In this document: piece by piece, positions 23,019 to 35,267 of the stretch | Layout of the letters: every line of letters starts with the position of its first letter | Numbering within the stretch: the first letter of the stretch is position 1 | Origin: Beverwykella pulmonaria | Lineage: Eukaryota > Ascomycota > Dothideomycetes > Pleosporales > Melanommataceae | Assembly (NCBI GenBank): GCA_001599595.1 | Contig: BCHH01000018.1 | Coordinates: 458,258-522,257, forward strand | Direction of reading: 5' to 3' | DNA: 64,000 bases | Notes under the pieces: generated by a model | Told to the model about the DNA's origin: nothing | Seen by the model: the letters and a program-made list of their open reading frames with translations, nothing else | Databases searched by the model: none | Made by a program: the position numbers and the translations under genes

Positions 23019-23831
23019 ATGGACTCGATGCGAAGCCTCAACAAGTCTCTCCCGAAGACGCGGAAGCCCAGGCCGACGCCGCAGCCCGACGTCCACCAGT
23101 CGTTCCGTACCGCCGCGCTGACGGTGACGAACCTCTACAAGTCGGCCCTGGCAGACCTCGACAAGTCCCGCACAGAAGGGTACCAGGAGGCGCTGGAGGA
23201 CCTCGTCGGTTTCCTGGACAAGGAGAACCTGGGCGTGGGCGACGGAGAGGGGTGGCGAATTCGGCAGTGGGCGATGGAGCGGCTCGACGGCGCCCTGCCT
23301 GCCCAGGCGAACAACAGCGACAGCGACGAGGAATTATCGGAGGAGAAGCGGGCACGCAGCTCGTCCCCGGCCATGGAGCATATTTCGAGCCTGGAGGAAG
23401 TCCACCTGGAGCCTACAGAAGCGGTTCTTCGGTCCGATTCTGCACCGCCGCCGGTCCATGTCGAAGCATCCAGTGCCAACGTGACGCCCCCGCAGAGCGT
23501 CTTCCAATTCTCCTCGCCGCAAGGTACCTACCTACGTCCTCCTTGTGAGAACTCTGCTGACCTCAGCCTCTTAGCCTATCCCGCGAACCATGACGAATCT
23601 GGGCCCGATCCAACGACAGTCGCTCGGCGCGCCTTTGCCACGCCTCGCCGTCCCTCCAATCGATCGTCATCTCGAAATTTCCAGCGCTCGGTAGCCCAGA
23701 ATCTCTTCTCCCTCGGGAACGGTGCTGGGCAGAAGCGAAAGCTGATGCAGGACTTCTTCAATATTGACAGCTTCAACGATCGGCGAGACGGGCCAGGAAG
23801 TGGCGGCTCGAAGAGAGGGCGCATGACATGA
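23019..23831 (+). CDS. HAPSTR1-like (DUF4588) protein
   Basis: The frame from ATG 23019 is open to 23831 (270 residues), but 23524-23574 looks like a 51-base intron: GTACCT donor, CTGAC branch-like site, TTAG acceptor. It keeps the frame either way; with the intron removed the protein is 253 residues. Residues about 25-50 read HQSFRTAALTVTNLYKSAL and then GYQEALEDLVGFL, close to the conserved block of human HAPSTR1 (C16orf72) and its DUF4588 relatives. Family knowledge: HAPSTR1 binds the ubiquitin ligase HUWE1 and tunes stress responses; whether the fungal protein does so is unknown. The rest is Ser/Pro/Glu-rich and likely disordered, ending in a basic KRGRMT. It starts 358 bases after the pogo element. 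Confidence 0.6.
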   Translation: MDSMRSLNKSLPKTRKPRPTPQPDVHQSFRTAALTVTNLYKSALADLDKSRTEGYQEALEDLVGFLDKENLGVGDGEGWRIRQWAMERLDGALPAQANNSDSDEELSEEKRARSSSPAMEHISSLEEVHLEPTEAVLRSDSAPPPVHVEASSANVTPPQSVFQFSSPQGTYLRPPCENSADLSLLAYPANHDESGPDPTTVARRAFATPRRPSNRSSSRNFQRSVAQNLFSLGNGAGQKRKLMQDFFNIDSFNDRRDGPGSGGSKRGRMT

Positions 23832-24297
23832 GGCGGAGGGCTCGCTCACCGACAACCTACCTGCATTATCCACGAGTGTAACGGCCTGCTTGCATCATAC
23901 CTAATGAGGGCGCGGTCCCCGGGAGGGACGGCTCCTTACCAGCATTTCGGGGGTGGGATTCATAGACGCATTAGAATGGTGCATACTTGGGGGTGTATAT
24001 AGGTCTGCTTCGTACCTGGTATGGTACTGCAACCGTCCTTCTTTCGGAGGCAAACTATGAGCTGGGAAAGGGCCCGAGGAGAGGAATGGGCGTGACCAAG
24101 CGTGGTCGGGGTGTAATGAGAAGAGCATCTTCAGGCCCTGTCTATATTCATTGATAACCCTGTCATGTTACCTTGATAGTACTTGTCGGAGAAGATAGAT
24201 TTCGTAGTGTACAGTCATGATACATGTCGCTGGGTTTTGCCATCCTCTCCCTATGTACGCCATTGTCCAGTTCTACAAGTCGCTCCGCTATCCATGT

Positions 24298-24649
24298 TCA
24301 AGCAAACCACCGGTATGCCCCAATGCCCACCATGACGGCAGCCGTTGCCGTCACACCAGCCCGCCGACTCGCCATCCCAAACATGCTCTTGCTGCTGCGT
24401 ATGGCCGCTTCCTGGGCCTTCAGCTGCGAGTGGCCGGAGATGTACGTGTATGCGCCGAGGCCGACGAAGGCTGCGCTGCCTGCCCAGTCGCTCAGCACCC
24501 ACAAGGGACATGTCATGGTCGTTCTGGAGCAGCAACTCACCCACAACGCGGCACGGCGTGCAGTCGTCGTACTGCGCCCTGTCCTCTTTCAGCGCTTCTT
24601 TGAAGGTGGGCGCGGGGGGCGGCCCAGGCAGGACTACATCTTTCGTCAT
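24298..24649 (-). CDS. DMAC1-like (DUF4536) mitochondrial membrane protein
   Basis: Two exons, 24649-24541 and 24479-24298, separated by a 61-base intron, give 96 residues. The N-terminal part is Pro-rich (PGPPPAPTFKEAL). The splice completes the family core DCTPCRVVGSAAFVGLGAYTY (residues 29-49), a CxxC followed by the first membrane helix. A second hydrophobic helix (AGVTATAAVMVGIGAYRW) ends the protein. The human relative DMAC1/TMEM261 helps assemble the distal membrane arm of respiratory complex I in the inner mitochondrial membrane. Fungal DUF4536 proteins share the CxxC and the two helices; the function here is inferred. It is divergent from AP-3 mu, sharing a 223-base promoter region. 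Confidence 0.72.
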
Positions 24650-24872
24650 CGTTGCTTTTTTTTTGGCTCCCCTTCGCGCTCGACGGGTTGTGTTTGGGTG
24701 CCGTCCTGAAGCTCGGGAGGAGGTTGAAGTTTACGCAAAAAGAACGGTGCAGGGGCCCCCCGGCTAAACCACATCATGGACATTCACAGCTCCGAACCCC
24801 CGCCACAACACCCCCGCCACCGCTCACACCTCGCACTGGGGATCCCGCATGGAGCGCAGGTAGCACTAAAAC

Positions 24873-26697
24873 ATGAGCACCATAGAAGCTCTCTACCTCT
24901 TCGACGAGCAGAAGTAAGTCAAGCTCTCCCCGCCCACACCAGCGCGCTCTCATACCTTCGCCAGCGATCCCCTCCTCGAGCACGTCTATGCCGGCCGCCC
25001 ACCCCCAGGCCACGCCGTGCTACCTCTCTACCTCGCCCACCCCACCCCGCGCCCCTCCCTCATCTACTTCCCAAATACGAACCCGCCGACGCTGCTATAC
25101 TCCATCATCCAAGACAATCTGCTCTTTCTGTCCCCGAGCTCGACCGACACCGAGCCGCTGCAGGTGCTCGAGTTCCTGCACCGCGTCGCCGATGTGCTCG
25201 AAGACTTCCTGGGGTCCCCGCTGCTGGCGAGCAGGATCGAGAGCTCGTACGATACCGTGGCGCAGCTTTTGAGCGAGATGGTGGACGGGGGCGTGATTGC
25301 GTGCACGGAGCCGAATGCGCTGAGGGATGTGGTCGAGGCACCGAGTTTCATAAAGAATCTGCTGGGCGGGGTGGGGCTGCCTAGGTATGTGTTTGCCTCC
25401 TCTACCGCGCCCAAAAGTAAGAGGGCACCGAGTAGCTGATTGCTGTAGCTCAGCGCCATCGCTGACGCCCTCTGCAACGCCCTTCTCACTCTCCTCGCGT
25501 CCCTCCCCCCGACTCGGCCCCATACCTACCACCAACTCAACCTCTCCTGTCCCCTGGCGACGTGCCAATGTTCGCCACACGTCCAACGAGTTATATGTCG
25601 ACATTGTTGAAACACTACAGGTCACCATCGCGCCTTCTGGCCGTCCGCTTTCCGCGATATCGAACGGCACCATCGCATTCACAGCCAAGGTTTCTGGTGT
25701 CCCTGATCTACTGCTCCAGCTCGGATGCCCAGGAGGAATAGCCAACACCATGTCCCTGCCCGTCTTCCATCCTTCAGTAAGGCTGAACAGATGGAAAGAG
25801 CGGGCCGGAGAGCTCTCCTTTGTTCCCCCAGACGGCCGTTTCGTCCTCGCAGGGTATGAGGTCGATCTCCTTGGTCCAGCCGCTCTCGACTCATTCTCCA
25901 CGTCCACCAAGTCTAATGCAAGCCCAAAACTAAACATCCCGGCCACTGCATCCATACGTACCTCGCTTGGGCCCACGGGCACCGATTTTGAAGTCCGACT
26001 ATCGGTAAACCCGCGATTCTCAGGCAAATCGGCAAGCCCACTTCCAAGTGCAACAGGGCCTTCGTTTCCGCGCTCAGGAGGGTTGGGCAGAGGAATCGGG
26101 GGCAGCGGATTCGGAACGCAGGGCACGACTGCTGCACCCACCATTGAGGAGATGGTCGTTCATGTTCCGCTCCCAGCTTCTGTCAAGAATATCACGGATC
26201 TGCGTATCAGCCGAGGCCCAGGCGATGCAGCCTATGCGCCCGGTGACCGGAACATCGAGTGGCGGATCAACAGCAGAGAAATCAGCCAGCTAATGAGCAC
26301 CGACCGCGGCGGTGGCACCGGCGCAACAGCTACCCTCCGCGGCACCGTCGTGGGCCAAGATGAAGATGACTCCCTCGACGGCGGCCCCGTCTCCCTCTCC
26401 AACAACCCGTATGACTATGACGACGACCAATCCCTCTCCTCCTACCAAGCGCCGTCTGAAATATTGACCAAGAATGATGAAGGGGGGGATGCGAGAAAAA
26501 TGAAGCAGAACAAGGTTCTCATGCCGAGCTGTGCAACGGTTAGCTTCTCGGTCAAGGGGTGGTTGGCTAGTGGGATCAAAGTGGAGGGGCTGAATGTCGA
26601 TATGAAGAGGAGTAAAGGGTTGGGAGCGGGGGTTACTCCGTATAAGGGGGTGAAGTATCTATGTGTTAGTCGGAAGGGGGTGGAGAGTAGATGTTAG
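24873..26697 (+). CDS. APM3: AP-3 complex mu subunit
   Basis: Exons 24873-24913, 24965-25384 and 25449-26697 give 569 residues. The N-terminal longin-like domain begins MSTIEALYLFDEQNDPLLEH and includes FLHRVADVLEDFLG and SYDTVAQLLSEMVDGG, typical of mu adaptins. A Ser/Pro linker leads to the mu homology domain from NELYVDIVETL (about residue 205), with LQLGCPGGIANT and FVLAGYEVDL. Family knowledge: with delta, beta3 and sigma3 chains it forms the AP-3 coat that moves cargo from Golgi or endosomes to the vacuole. The chain is longer than the yeast protein through Gly/Ser/Asp-rich loops within the homology domain. The first exon is only 41 bases, and its start follows the family beginning closely. 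Confidence 0.85.
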
Positions 26698-27993
26698 AAG
26701 AATAGATGATGAATGGTTAGAACTATGAGCAAGTACAATGTCCAGGTGAGATTCAGCCATCTAACCTTAAATCCTTCCCACTCACCTTACATGTCTGGCC
26801 TCATGAAACCTCGCACTTCGTGACCTAGTTCACATCATGACGCTCTGGTATCTGCATCCTCAAAAATTCCCAAAATCGCAGGTTTGATGTTTTCCACCTT
26901 CTGTTTCTCACTCGATGATCAGTCACCAGATGATATTGCTTCTAGTGAAACAGTGCTAGATTGTACTCCCTTAGCGTAGCATGTACGGGTCTAGTATTTG
27001 TCGAGTGTATATTTTCCTTTGCTAGACGTCGCTAGTAGGTATGGAATGTAGAATTCATATAGCCGGACGCTGGCGTTGGAAAGTTACATCTAGCTATGAA
27101 AGGCTCACTTCTCAGGGAATGTTATCAAAATGAAGGGTACGCACGGGCATCAACTTAAATAGTCCTAGACCCCTTAGACGTGCTACAGTAGATGAAATCC
27201 TTCGACAACGTGGTGGAGATCGAAATATATTTTGAACCCTGACCAGCGTCCTTGCAAGCTATCGAGAACTCGCTTTTGTTTGAGCGTGTGCTACTAAAAT
27301 GACTCCCTATCCCCTAATAAGTTACAAAGTGCCTTGGTGTGCATTTTAAACATTCTATCGTAGCAGTTATGGAATCGGTTATTGCTCGAAGTTGTGAATA
27401 ATGAGCGCTGTTAGGTTTGGATTATTTGCACGATGCTGAGAGCACAACCCCAAGATGTCGATATAGACTGGACGTCAGATTTTTCGGGCATGTTCTATAA
27501 TTTCATCAAACTACAATTCTATTAGAATGTCTGTAGATTGAGCAACTTGGGCAATTAACGTATCGGTATGGAGCTCATAGAACATTTCGCATAATGTTGA
27601 CTCAACTTGAGCAGTCAAAATGTTCGCTATGACCGGATATGGAAGCTCGAGATATCATTACCGCTCTCCTTATCCATCTAGAATGAACACGCTATACCTT
27701 GACAAGAACAACTTCTCTTCTGCCTGTCTCAGCAAGGAACATAAGATTAAGATTTGGGTGTAACCAATACCCTTTAGAATTGTATTAAGACACACTGCCC
27801 AAATAATGGGCTTAGAGAAGGCAATTGATGAAGTAGAACACATTCGAGACATACCGAGGCGAAGTGGAAGTCAAGCCGCGCTTCACCTCGATGTTCTTGA
27901 CGTGCTGATTAGTCTGCCGACTTCTGCCGCAAATTCTCCCTCCATCACCAACTCTATCCTTAACCTCCCATCCACTACCTACATAACCCCATC
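26698..27993. other. AT-rich intergenic region, border of the repeat-rich half
   Basis: After the AP-3 mu stop the base composition falls sharply in GC. I see no coding motif, repeat boundary or RNA gene in this 1.3 kb. The change marks the transition from the gene-dense left block to the accessory right half. Confidence 0.4.
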
Positions 27994-28271
27994 ATGGATG
28001 TCACCATGGACTCCGCCGGCGCTGCCCTTGCAGAGTCGATCCAAATCTACTCCACCAACGATATCCTCTACGAAATTGACATTGCTCGTTCAGCAAAGAT
28101 TAGAAACTCAGCGGCGAAAATACGAAGGCGGACATGAAGACTCAACTCGAGATCCTAGAGACCCAGTGCTCGCAATTAACACCCGCAAAGGCGAGCACGA
28201 TGACCCGGTCGCGGTCCAAAGCTCCTAGAAGAAAGAGAAGCAGGCTATCGCCAACCATCGGCTCGCGATGA
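27994..28271 (+). pseudogene. Short coding relic with a frame change
   Basis: ATG 27994 opens MDVTMDSAGAALAESIQIYS and runs to NSAAKIRRRT before a stop at about 28135. A second frame then reads KADMKTQLEILETQCSQLTP and ends at 28271. The two halves look like pieces of one helical protein separated by a frameshift or unrecognised intron. No family recognised. Confidence 0.25.
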
Positions 28272-28828
28272 GAATGCAGGGTCTGGCAGTCAATCCTGCA
28301 AAGATCAAAAGGTATATAGACTACGGAATGAGCCTTTATGACCCGTAGGTTTGTCACACAGATAAATCGCGGGAGAAGGCGAAAGAGTGATATATGACCG
28401 TGTTTCCGGCTGGCGAGACTGATCATTCTTTGACCTGTAGCACTTCTAATATGAGGTTTGCGATGAAGGAAAAGAAGAGGCCAAGAAAGTCCGTGCTACC
28501 CATGACAAAGGGAATGTCGAGAGCCTCAATACTCTAGAGGGTGGAATCAAATCGAAAGCCGAAAAAAGAGCGTCGGTTGGTAAGTGCGATACCTGCTTAA
28601 GCATATTCTAGGTAAAGGTACACTCACAATCGTCTGCAAACATAAGTCTCTCTACGGGCTTAAGCAGGAACGATTATCGATCACGAAGCCCCTTGAAGCC
28701 ATGTCTAAAAACTTCCCCATTTTATCTGCCTTTCTACCAAGGCGAATTAAAAATTTACGGAAGTGGTATAAACCCTTCTAAATACAACAAAGCCACTCTA
28801 GATGGAGAAGTCAAAGGAAATTTGCAAC
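28272..28828. other. Intergenic, nothing recognised
   Basis: Stretch downstream of the relic and up to the laccase stop codon, which lies on the other strand. Short Lys-rich frames only, probably more decayed coding DNA. Confidence 0.3.
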
Positions 28829-31297
28829 CTAAAACCTCCTCAGTCCGGAATCAATCTGATGTGGGACGTTCGTCTCCGTATACAGATTCCAAGCTTTGCA
28901 CCCCTCAATCACATCATTATCAATAACTTGCGTTTGAATATCATCCGGTCGTTCGAGCACATTCAGGAAGAGACCACCAGACGAATGCCACGCGAGATGG
29001 CAATGCAGGGGCCACACACCTGGGTTATCCTGGTTGAACTGCAGTACCATGTACGATGGGACGACGCCGGTAGATGTGTTCTGCGCGTTCTGCAGCATGT
29101 GCACATCGCGCCGGACGGTATTCTCCGGGTTCGTGATCACGCCGTCCCAGGCCCCAAAGCCCTCGGCGAGGACATGGAAGTCGTGGCCCTAAATGGAGGT
29201 TAGTGATGTCAGGGCCGGGAAGAGGAAGTGAGATGTACATGAAGATGCATCGGGTGACCGCCGATCAGGCCGTGGTTGACGAGCTGGATGCGGACGGTCG
29301 AGTTGCTGCCGAAATTGAACACGTTCCTATCACATACATGAGTATATGCTTCTTGAATTTGGGCACTGACTTACCATTGTGACTCATAGTCCAGATCGCC
29401 TTTATTTGCCTGGAGTAAAATCGGCTGATTGTAGTCGCCACGGTATGTGCTGTTATTCACAAACCAGACGAAGTTGGTCCCGTTAGACCGGAAGTCAAAC
29501 GAGATCTCTTCAATTGTCGAAGGTTCCTCGAGCGGGATCTTGCATAGTGGGATACCTAACGTAAGATCATCGTTTTTGCAGACCGCGAGTTGATCAGCCG
29601 TCACATCTGAGGTTGTGTCCGGGACAGAGTCTGTATCCGCATCCTCGTAATAGACGGCAGCGACTGCGTTGGGAGAAATTCCGTCATTGAGAGTGCAGTG
29701 CTGCGTGCCGAGTTGCGATCGCATCCAGTACGCATCGCCGGGCGCACCGACAGCTTCAACGATGACATCTGCTCGCTGGCCAATAGCGAGAGAAACAACG
29801 TTGGTGGTGTATGGTTCTACAGGAACAAAATCTAAGCTTACGATAGTCAACTGATGCTCATCAATGCTGAACTTCTGGAGCCCCTCGGCACCGGAGTTGA
29901 CCAGGCGGAGGAGATGCTTTTTTCCGGATTGGAACTTGAACTTGGAGATACCTGCGTTGGACTCGCATGGAAGAGTAGTGTTTGCGCAGGGGTACTGCAT
30001 CTTTCCATTTATCAGGTTGTTGTTGGAGGGCGGGAAGAGGCCGTTCATGGTGTTGTTAACGAGGGTGTAATAGTCCGCATGGTACCAATCGGAAAGTAGA
30101 ACGGGACCAATATCGATGTCATATTCGGCATGCTGAGGCCCATAAATGACAAGGGGGCCATGAGCGCCTCCTGAGTATTGCGCACTAAAATGACCTAGTA
30201 GAGCGTTAACATTTAAGTGTGGAGGGAGGAGCCAATGTCTTACTATGATACCATGAAGTTCCATAACGATCGGCGCGGAAAAGCATCTCCAAGGTGCCTC
30301 CGTTGGGGGTAATGGGACATTGGGCAACGGCTGGAACACCATCGTACCACGAAGTGGTGGTTTGTAAAAGACCGTGAGCGTGAATAGTTGTTCCCTCATC
30401 TGTCAGGTCATTTGTTACTTTGAACAGAAGCCAGTCGCCCCTGTATTCACATTAGTGTTGAATAGAGAAGCGGAGGTAGATCGCGCACCAGTTCGCTTCA
30501 ACCAGTGGTCCAGGGAATTGCCCATTTATCGTCAACCCATTCCTTGTTACACCATCTGGAGCAATCGTCTGGTAAGCAACGTGCATATCGTAAGTCCTGG
30601 TGACACCCGTATCCGGCATTGTGGGACAAGCCGGAGCAGGTGTGCTAGTGCTGCTATAACCGGTTGATGCAGTTACTCCGGTACTGTAAACTGCTGTGGA
30701 ATAGTAAGCGCTGGATGAGTTTCCTGGTTTCGATGGGTACCCAGAGACGCTAGGGTATGGTGGATGTGCAACGGACGACGGATATGAGGGTCGACCAGGA
30801 AGCCCAGTAATTGGGAGATGAGGGCAGTCAATATCGCCCCAGTACGAGTAACCATTCTGCTTTCCCTTCGGCAGAGAAGGTATCAACTTATCGTAGCCCT
30901 TGGGAATCCAGGCAGGCGCATCGTATTCATCCTTTGCGGGTCCTCCATATTCAAAGGGGGTGTTTGGAATCGGGGGAGCACATGTCTCGCCACCTTTTGG
31001 TTGACCGGGAAAGTTGTAAGGAAGCGGGAGATCGTTGTAGGGATTATAGTAAGGGCCGCCGTGCCCGTGAGCATTCGTGGTCGGATACGTAGTCGGGCGA
31101 GCTTCAATGGTGGCTACAGCTTCAGCATATTCATACACAGTGACAGTTGCAACCTGACACGCATTATGTGCTATAGGAGGGGGGGAGGAGACGTGATATA
31201 GGGACGACAGCGAGGCCGTGCCAACAACGTAAGGAGCGTACGCTACCATGATGACAGCTATTAAACGAGTGTGTGGTTGCCGAAAGGGAAGGACCAT
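28829..31297 (-). CDS. Asco-laccase-like multicopper oxidase with long N-terminal extension
   Basis: Exons 31297-30489, 30440-30244, 30194-29375, 29326-29239 and 29188-28829 give 757 residues. The four copper motifs are complete: HAHG (290-293), HSH (335-337), HPMHLHGHDF (633-642) and HCHLAWH (700-706), with Leu711 ten residues after the type 1 Cys as axial residue. The chain ends DSGLRRF, the DSGL plug of ascomycete laccases plus a three-residue tail. Family knowledge: such enzymes oxidise phenols and reduce oxygen to water, usually outside the cell. A signal-like stretch (LIAVIMVAYAPYVVGTAS) precedes about 200 residues rich in Pro, Tyr, Gly and Ser, absent from typical laccases of 550-620 residues. 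All splice joins restore conserved motifs (for instance HPMHLH/GHDF), so the model is firm. The substrate is unknown. Confidence 0.9.
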
Positions 31298-33751
31298 CAA
31301 ATGACAAAAAAAGAGTGATTAGGTAGACAACAGTCAAGCATGAGTATGGTGGGTCGAGACCGATGCCATATATACAGCTGTTGGATATCTGTCCCTGAGT
31401 TGCTGCGTATCGGTGCCTGCATTAGCCCAGAGTTGCCTTCTTGTTCTGTAACGACTGATGGGAGCTACCACAAGCGAGCTGAGCCGCTTAGGATTCGTCG
31501 ACTTGTCATCTTTCCTGTAAATGGTAGCGGGTGTGCTAAGCTACAACAATATTGGACAAGCCGAAACGGTGAACCGTCAGACTAGCGGTAAATCAGCATG
31601 TCAAAACTGTAAGTTCAAGCCATAAGGAGCCAAAGCTCACGTTTGGGCCCTCATGTGGAGATGAAGGAAAAGTCACAATCATAGCCACATGTCAGGAACT
31701 CATGTCGATTTCTGCCGGGCTGTTAATTGCTTTTTCGAAAACGTGGCGCCAATATTCGTGGAGGAGATTTTCGAAATTTCTGAAATTTCTTTTCAGTTGA
31801 ACAAGTGGATAGAAAAGCAGCTCTAGCTACCACCGCCAGTAACATCTGTATACTCCTGATGCGAGTCAAGTAATTGCTGTTTTTGAAGGCAGAAATGTGG
31901 ACCCTATACGATATGCGTGGGATAGCACTAAGATGTCCATGTTGAGCACAGCTCATGCAAGGTATGTGTCGTTGACCAACGCTTATCAAGTCAGAGCGGC
32001 CGCTAGGTCGAACTTCGGAAGTGGAGAGTGGAGAGCCGTGCTGCTCTGCGGGGGTGGTCGAAAGGTTTCGCGGCGTGAAAACAAGCTCCCACTAGCTCAG
32101 AAAAGGGGGCTGGTGTTGATCGTTGACGCTAGCGTTGTGATAACCATCACATTCCATTGTCACTCTCTGCTGAACAAAATTTATCTTCCTTCATTAAAAA
32201 GATAGCCGGAATTCTAACTATAGACCAAGAAATAGATGGATAAATCCTTTGTCGCTTCGCCCAATGAATTATTCTCGATGTTGTTTGTTGTTCCATCGAA
32301 AGACACCTCACACAGGTCGAGCTGACGGTAGGAACGCCACACGGATGTTTCCTCGATAACGATTCCACATCCTTGATTCTAAAGCCTTATTCTTATTTCT
32401 CGGCCCGTCTTGGTAATTGTTTTCCTTAATTTCCTTGTTTCTTTAGGCGAAGAATCTTCTCCTGTTTTATATTAGACCCCCTCACCTTAGAACCGAACCA
32501 TCTTGCACTTAGATTCAACGACTTTCAAGACGTAGACCCAGCGCCTTCCTTGTACGTCCATGGGCCTCCAGCCCTATCTGTGCGTTGCACTGCCTGCTAA
32601 ATCGTATTCTAATACCGCCGCAAAGGCCAACAATAAATCCCCCGTCTCGACTGTCTTCAAGGCATGGCATTCGAGATAAGGATTCATTGGATTGGGTTTC
32701 TCCTGCTCTAGTGTGGACGACGCACCCTGCTCTCAATCCGACTTTCAATATTAGAATTTGCCATTCACAATAGACTGTGAGGACGGTCGCAGACCCTTGA
32801 ATTTAAATTGTCAACACCTTTTAGAGCCAGGTCCAGTGTGTTGTAATCCACGATTTGCCGCCGAGCGCCACCAACGCTTCTGCTACAAATATGAATTACA
32901 GCTGCTTTCGCGTTTGTCGATCGATTTGCTTGACCAATACCCAGCTGCGTCCGTTCTCTCTCGGCCTGCGTCTCTTCCGCCCTGTTTTTGCAGTTAAGAG
33001 TGAAGAAATATTCGCAAAGCGACCCTGTGAAGACCGCCGTCACCTACTTTAGCAGCGAGAAACTGCATTAATTGCCCCGTGTCTGTTTCTGACTCATGAT
33101 GAAGTCAAAATTATAGGAGGTTTCACGATTAAATGTTTCAACCATAGTGACCGTTTTAGACTAAGTGAAAATGGTCCCTATTATCGGCTTTATCAATACG
33201 ATGGCTATTCTCTCTCCTACACGAACCTCCCTTTGCGATAGACTGTGATGTAAACAAGACGTTGTTTAATTCTGTCGTAAGTGCGATATGGCCATTGAGA
33301 GTATTACTGGCCCTCAATCTATTGAAAGCACATAACTTGAGTGAATGAAAATCAACGTGATATGAGATCGGCCCTGGTTCGCTGGCGTCTGTTGTATTGA
33401 AACTCCTCACCATACCACAACAACTGCCTCCCAACTTCAATTGTACTTGGAACACTGCGAATTCTTAGACATACACAATCTCTAGTTGCCATTGTCAAGG
33501 ACTATAGGAGCTAAAGCAAACGAGTCATTTTGGAATTGCATGCAAACTTTGGCAAAAAATGGGCGCTGCCAAATGCCTCAACACAATCATCACATGAGGC
33601 GATTGCGGACTCGGTCAAGGAATCTATCACCATTTCTTGCGTGCATGCCCATCATTTCTTCATCCTGGATTTCAACGAAACCGAACTTACGCATACGATC
33701 AATCAGACGGGCTCATGGAATCACACGTGAAAGGGCAAAGGTACTGCTATG
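31298..33751. other. Long intergenic stretch with decayed DNA
   Basis: The first part is the laccase promoter. The rest contains only short frames with no motif that I trust. A forward frame around 32520-32770 (RPSAFLVRPWASSPICA) is protein-like and may be a coding relic. No repeat ends seen. Confidence 0.35.
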
Positions 33752-33961
33752 AAATGGGATATACACGACTAGGATAGCATCAAAGAAGCGATGCAAGTCG
33801 CCGATACGTTGTTCGAGTGAAGATTATAAATTTTAATCAACAATGCGTTCGCAAGACCGCATATTTGGTCCAACGGCAGAGCCATGGACGATCTGAGCAA
33901 GGATATAATGGAGAAATGGGACACAAAGATTGCGGTTTACCTCACGGCTACGTTTTACTGA
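33752..33961 (+). pseudogene. Short-chain dehydrogenase relic
   Basis: One forward frame reads WDIHD, stop, DSIKEAMQVADTLFE, stop, then ILINNAFARPHIWSNGRAM and DDLSKDIMEKWDTKIAVYL. The order matches the middle of a short-chain dehydrogenase: the helix before strand 4, the NNA motif and the helix with W-D near the dimer face. Stops interrupt it three times before its end, and neither the cofactor motif nor the YxxxK motif is found in frame nearby. A dead fragment. Confidence 0.45.
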
Positions 33962-35267
33962 GCTGACTGTGTATATCACTCCTAACAGTTGGAGGCTTGG
34001 AGACATAACCCGGCTGTATAATAAACTTTTCTTCGACCCTCGTCTACCAATTCGAGCTTGACCACAAAGCTGACTCTGCTCTTAGGTGGGACTTCTCGGC
34101 CTGACACAATAGATGGCTGTGTTCGTTGGCCGCCATCACAAGATTCGAGTTAAAGTCGTCATCCTTGGATGGATCCATGTCGAAAATGAGAGCAGGGGAA
34201 CCGATGAGAAAGGAATGCAATAGGAAGATACATTGGGTGGCGAAGACATAAAGTGAAAACCTGCAGGAATGGTAGGCAAGATTGAAAATATCTTGTGGGT
34301 GTGGAGTTTGTAGATAGACGAGTAACCATAGAGTGACGTAAGAGTCTTGAATAAATTGGAAGCGAAAGAGTCATAAGAGGCGAAAAAATAAGACGACGCA
34401 AAAGATACAAAAGAGAGGAAGACATTGGAAGAAGTGCTTGAGTCGGCGAAAGATTGTAAGTCATACGAAGTGAAGCAGCAGGGCTGGGGATAAATAGGCG
34501 AGCGTAAGGAGATAAACCAGTAACGACTAATGAGCATCAGTGTAATCTTTTTTTCCAATTTGACTTGCTCACGTGAGTGGAAGAGTCCATCGATTGATTG
34601 TCACAGATATTAGAGGCGTTGTAAAGCTACATGGCCTATACGTGAGTTCTTTTTCTCCGGGACCGCTACCCATCAGCGAGGCGTGAGTGTTGCAACGACA
34701 GCCTCTGATGACCGAGACCAACGCTGTATCATGCCGGTTTTGGGGATAACTTACCTTGTATCAAGACTCTAACTTACCTAAAACGCTTCATTATACATAC
34801 AATCAATCTTAAACATTGACAACTGGTTCAGGGTTAGTGACAGAAATGCGAACAAACATGAGGAAAAAGTGTAAGGGTATGGAAGATTTAGGATTTAGAG
34901 CAAGGCCAAGTAGGCACTTATTCAAAATTCAGCTAGAGCTTCGAAGTTTCTTTACTATTTGTGCAGAAGATGGAATCATGTCGTCCTTGTATTGTGAGTG
35001 CGGTCCACTGAACGCTAATCCCAGTTGAAACGCCGCTATGCTTGTGCTGATTAGTCATTTCTATCGGTGCTCGCAACGTCCGACGGGCCGACGATTCATA
35101 ATGCTCTGCGTCATCGTTGTCCACATTTGCTTTTCGCACGAATGTTGTCAGGCTACTAAATTCGACCATTCACATAAATATGGTTCCCTCCCTAAGAGAT
35201 CCTGTGTAGTCTGCCATCCACTGTCCTGTCATTCGCACCAACCCCCTAGTCGCTTCGTATATTTGCA
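33962..35267. other. Intergenic, nothing recognised
   Basis: Holds the promoter of the NmrA-like gene at its right end. A 140-codon reverse frame at 34136-34558 is Ser/Phe-rich and without motifs; I do not consider it a gene. Confidence 0.35.

Noticed and set aside
34136..34558. 140-codon reverse frame
   Set aside because: Low-complexity Ser/Phe/Tyr content, no motif, no plausible promoter; probably chance.
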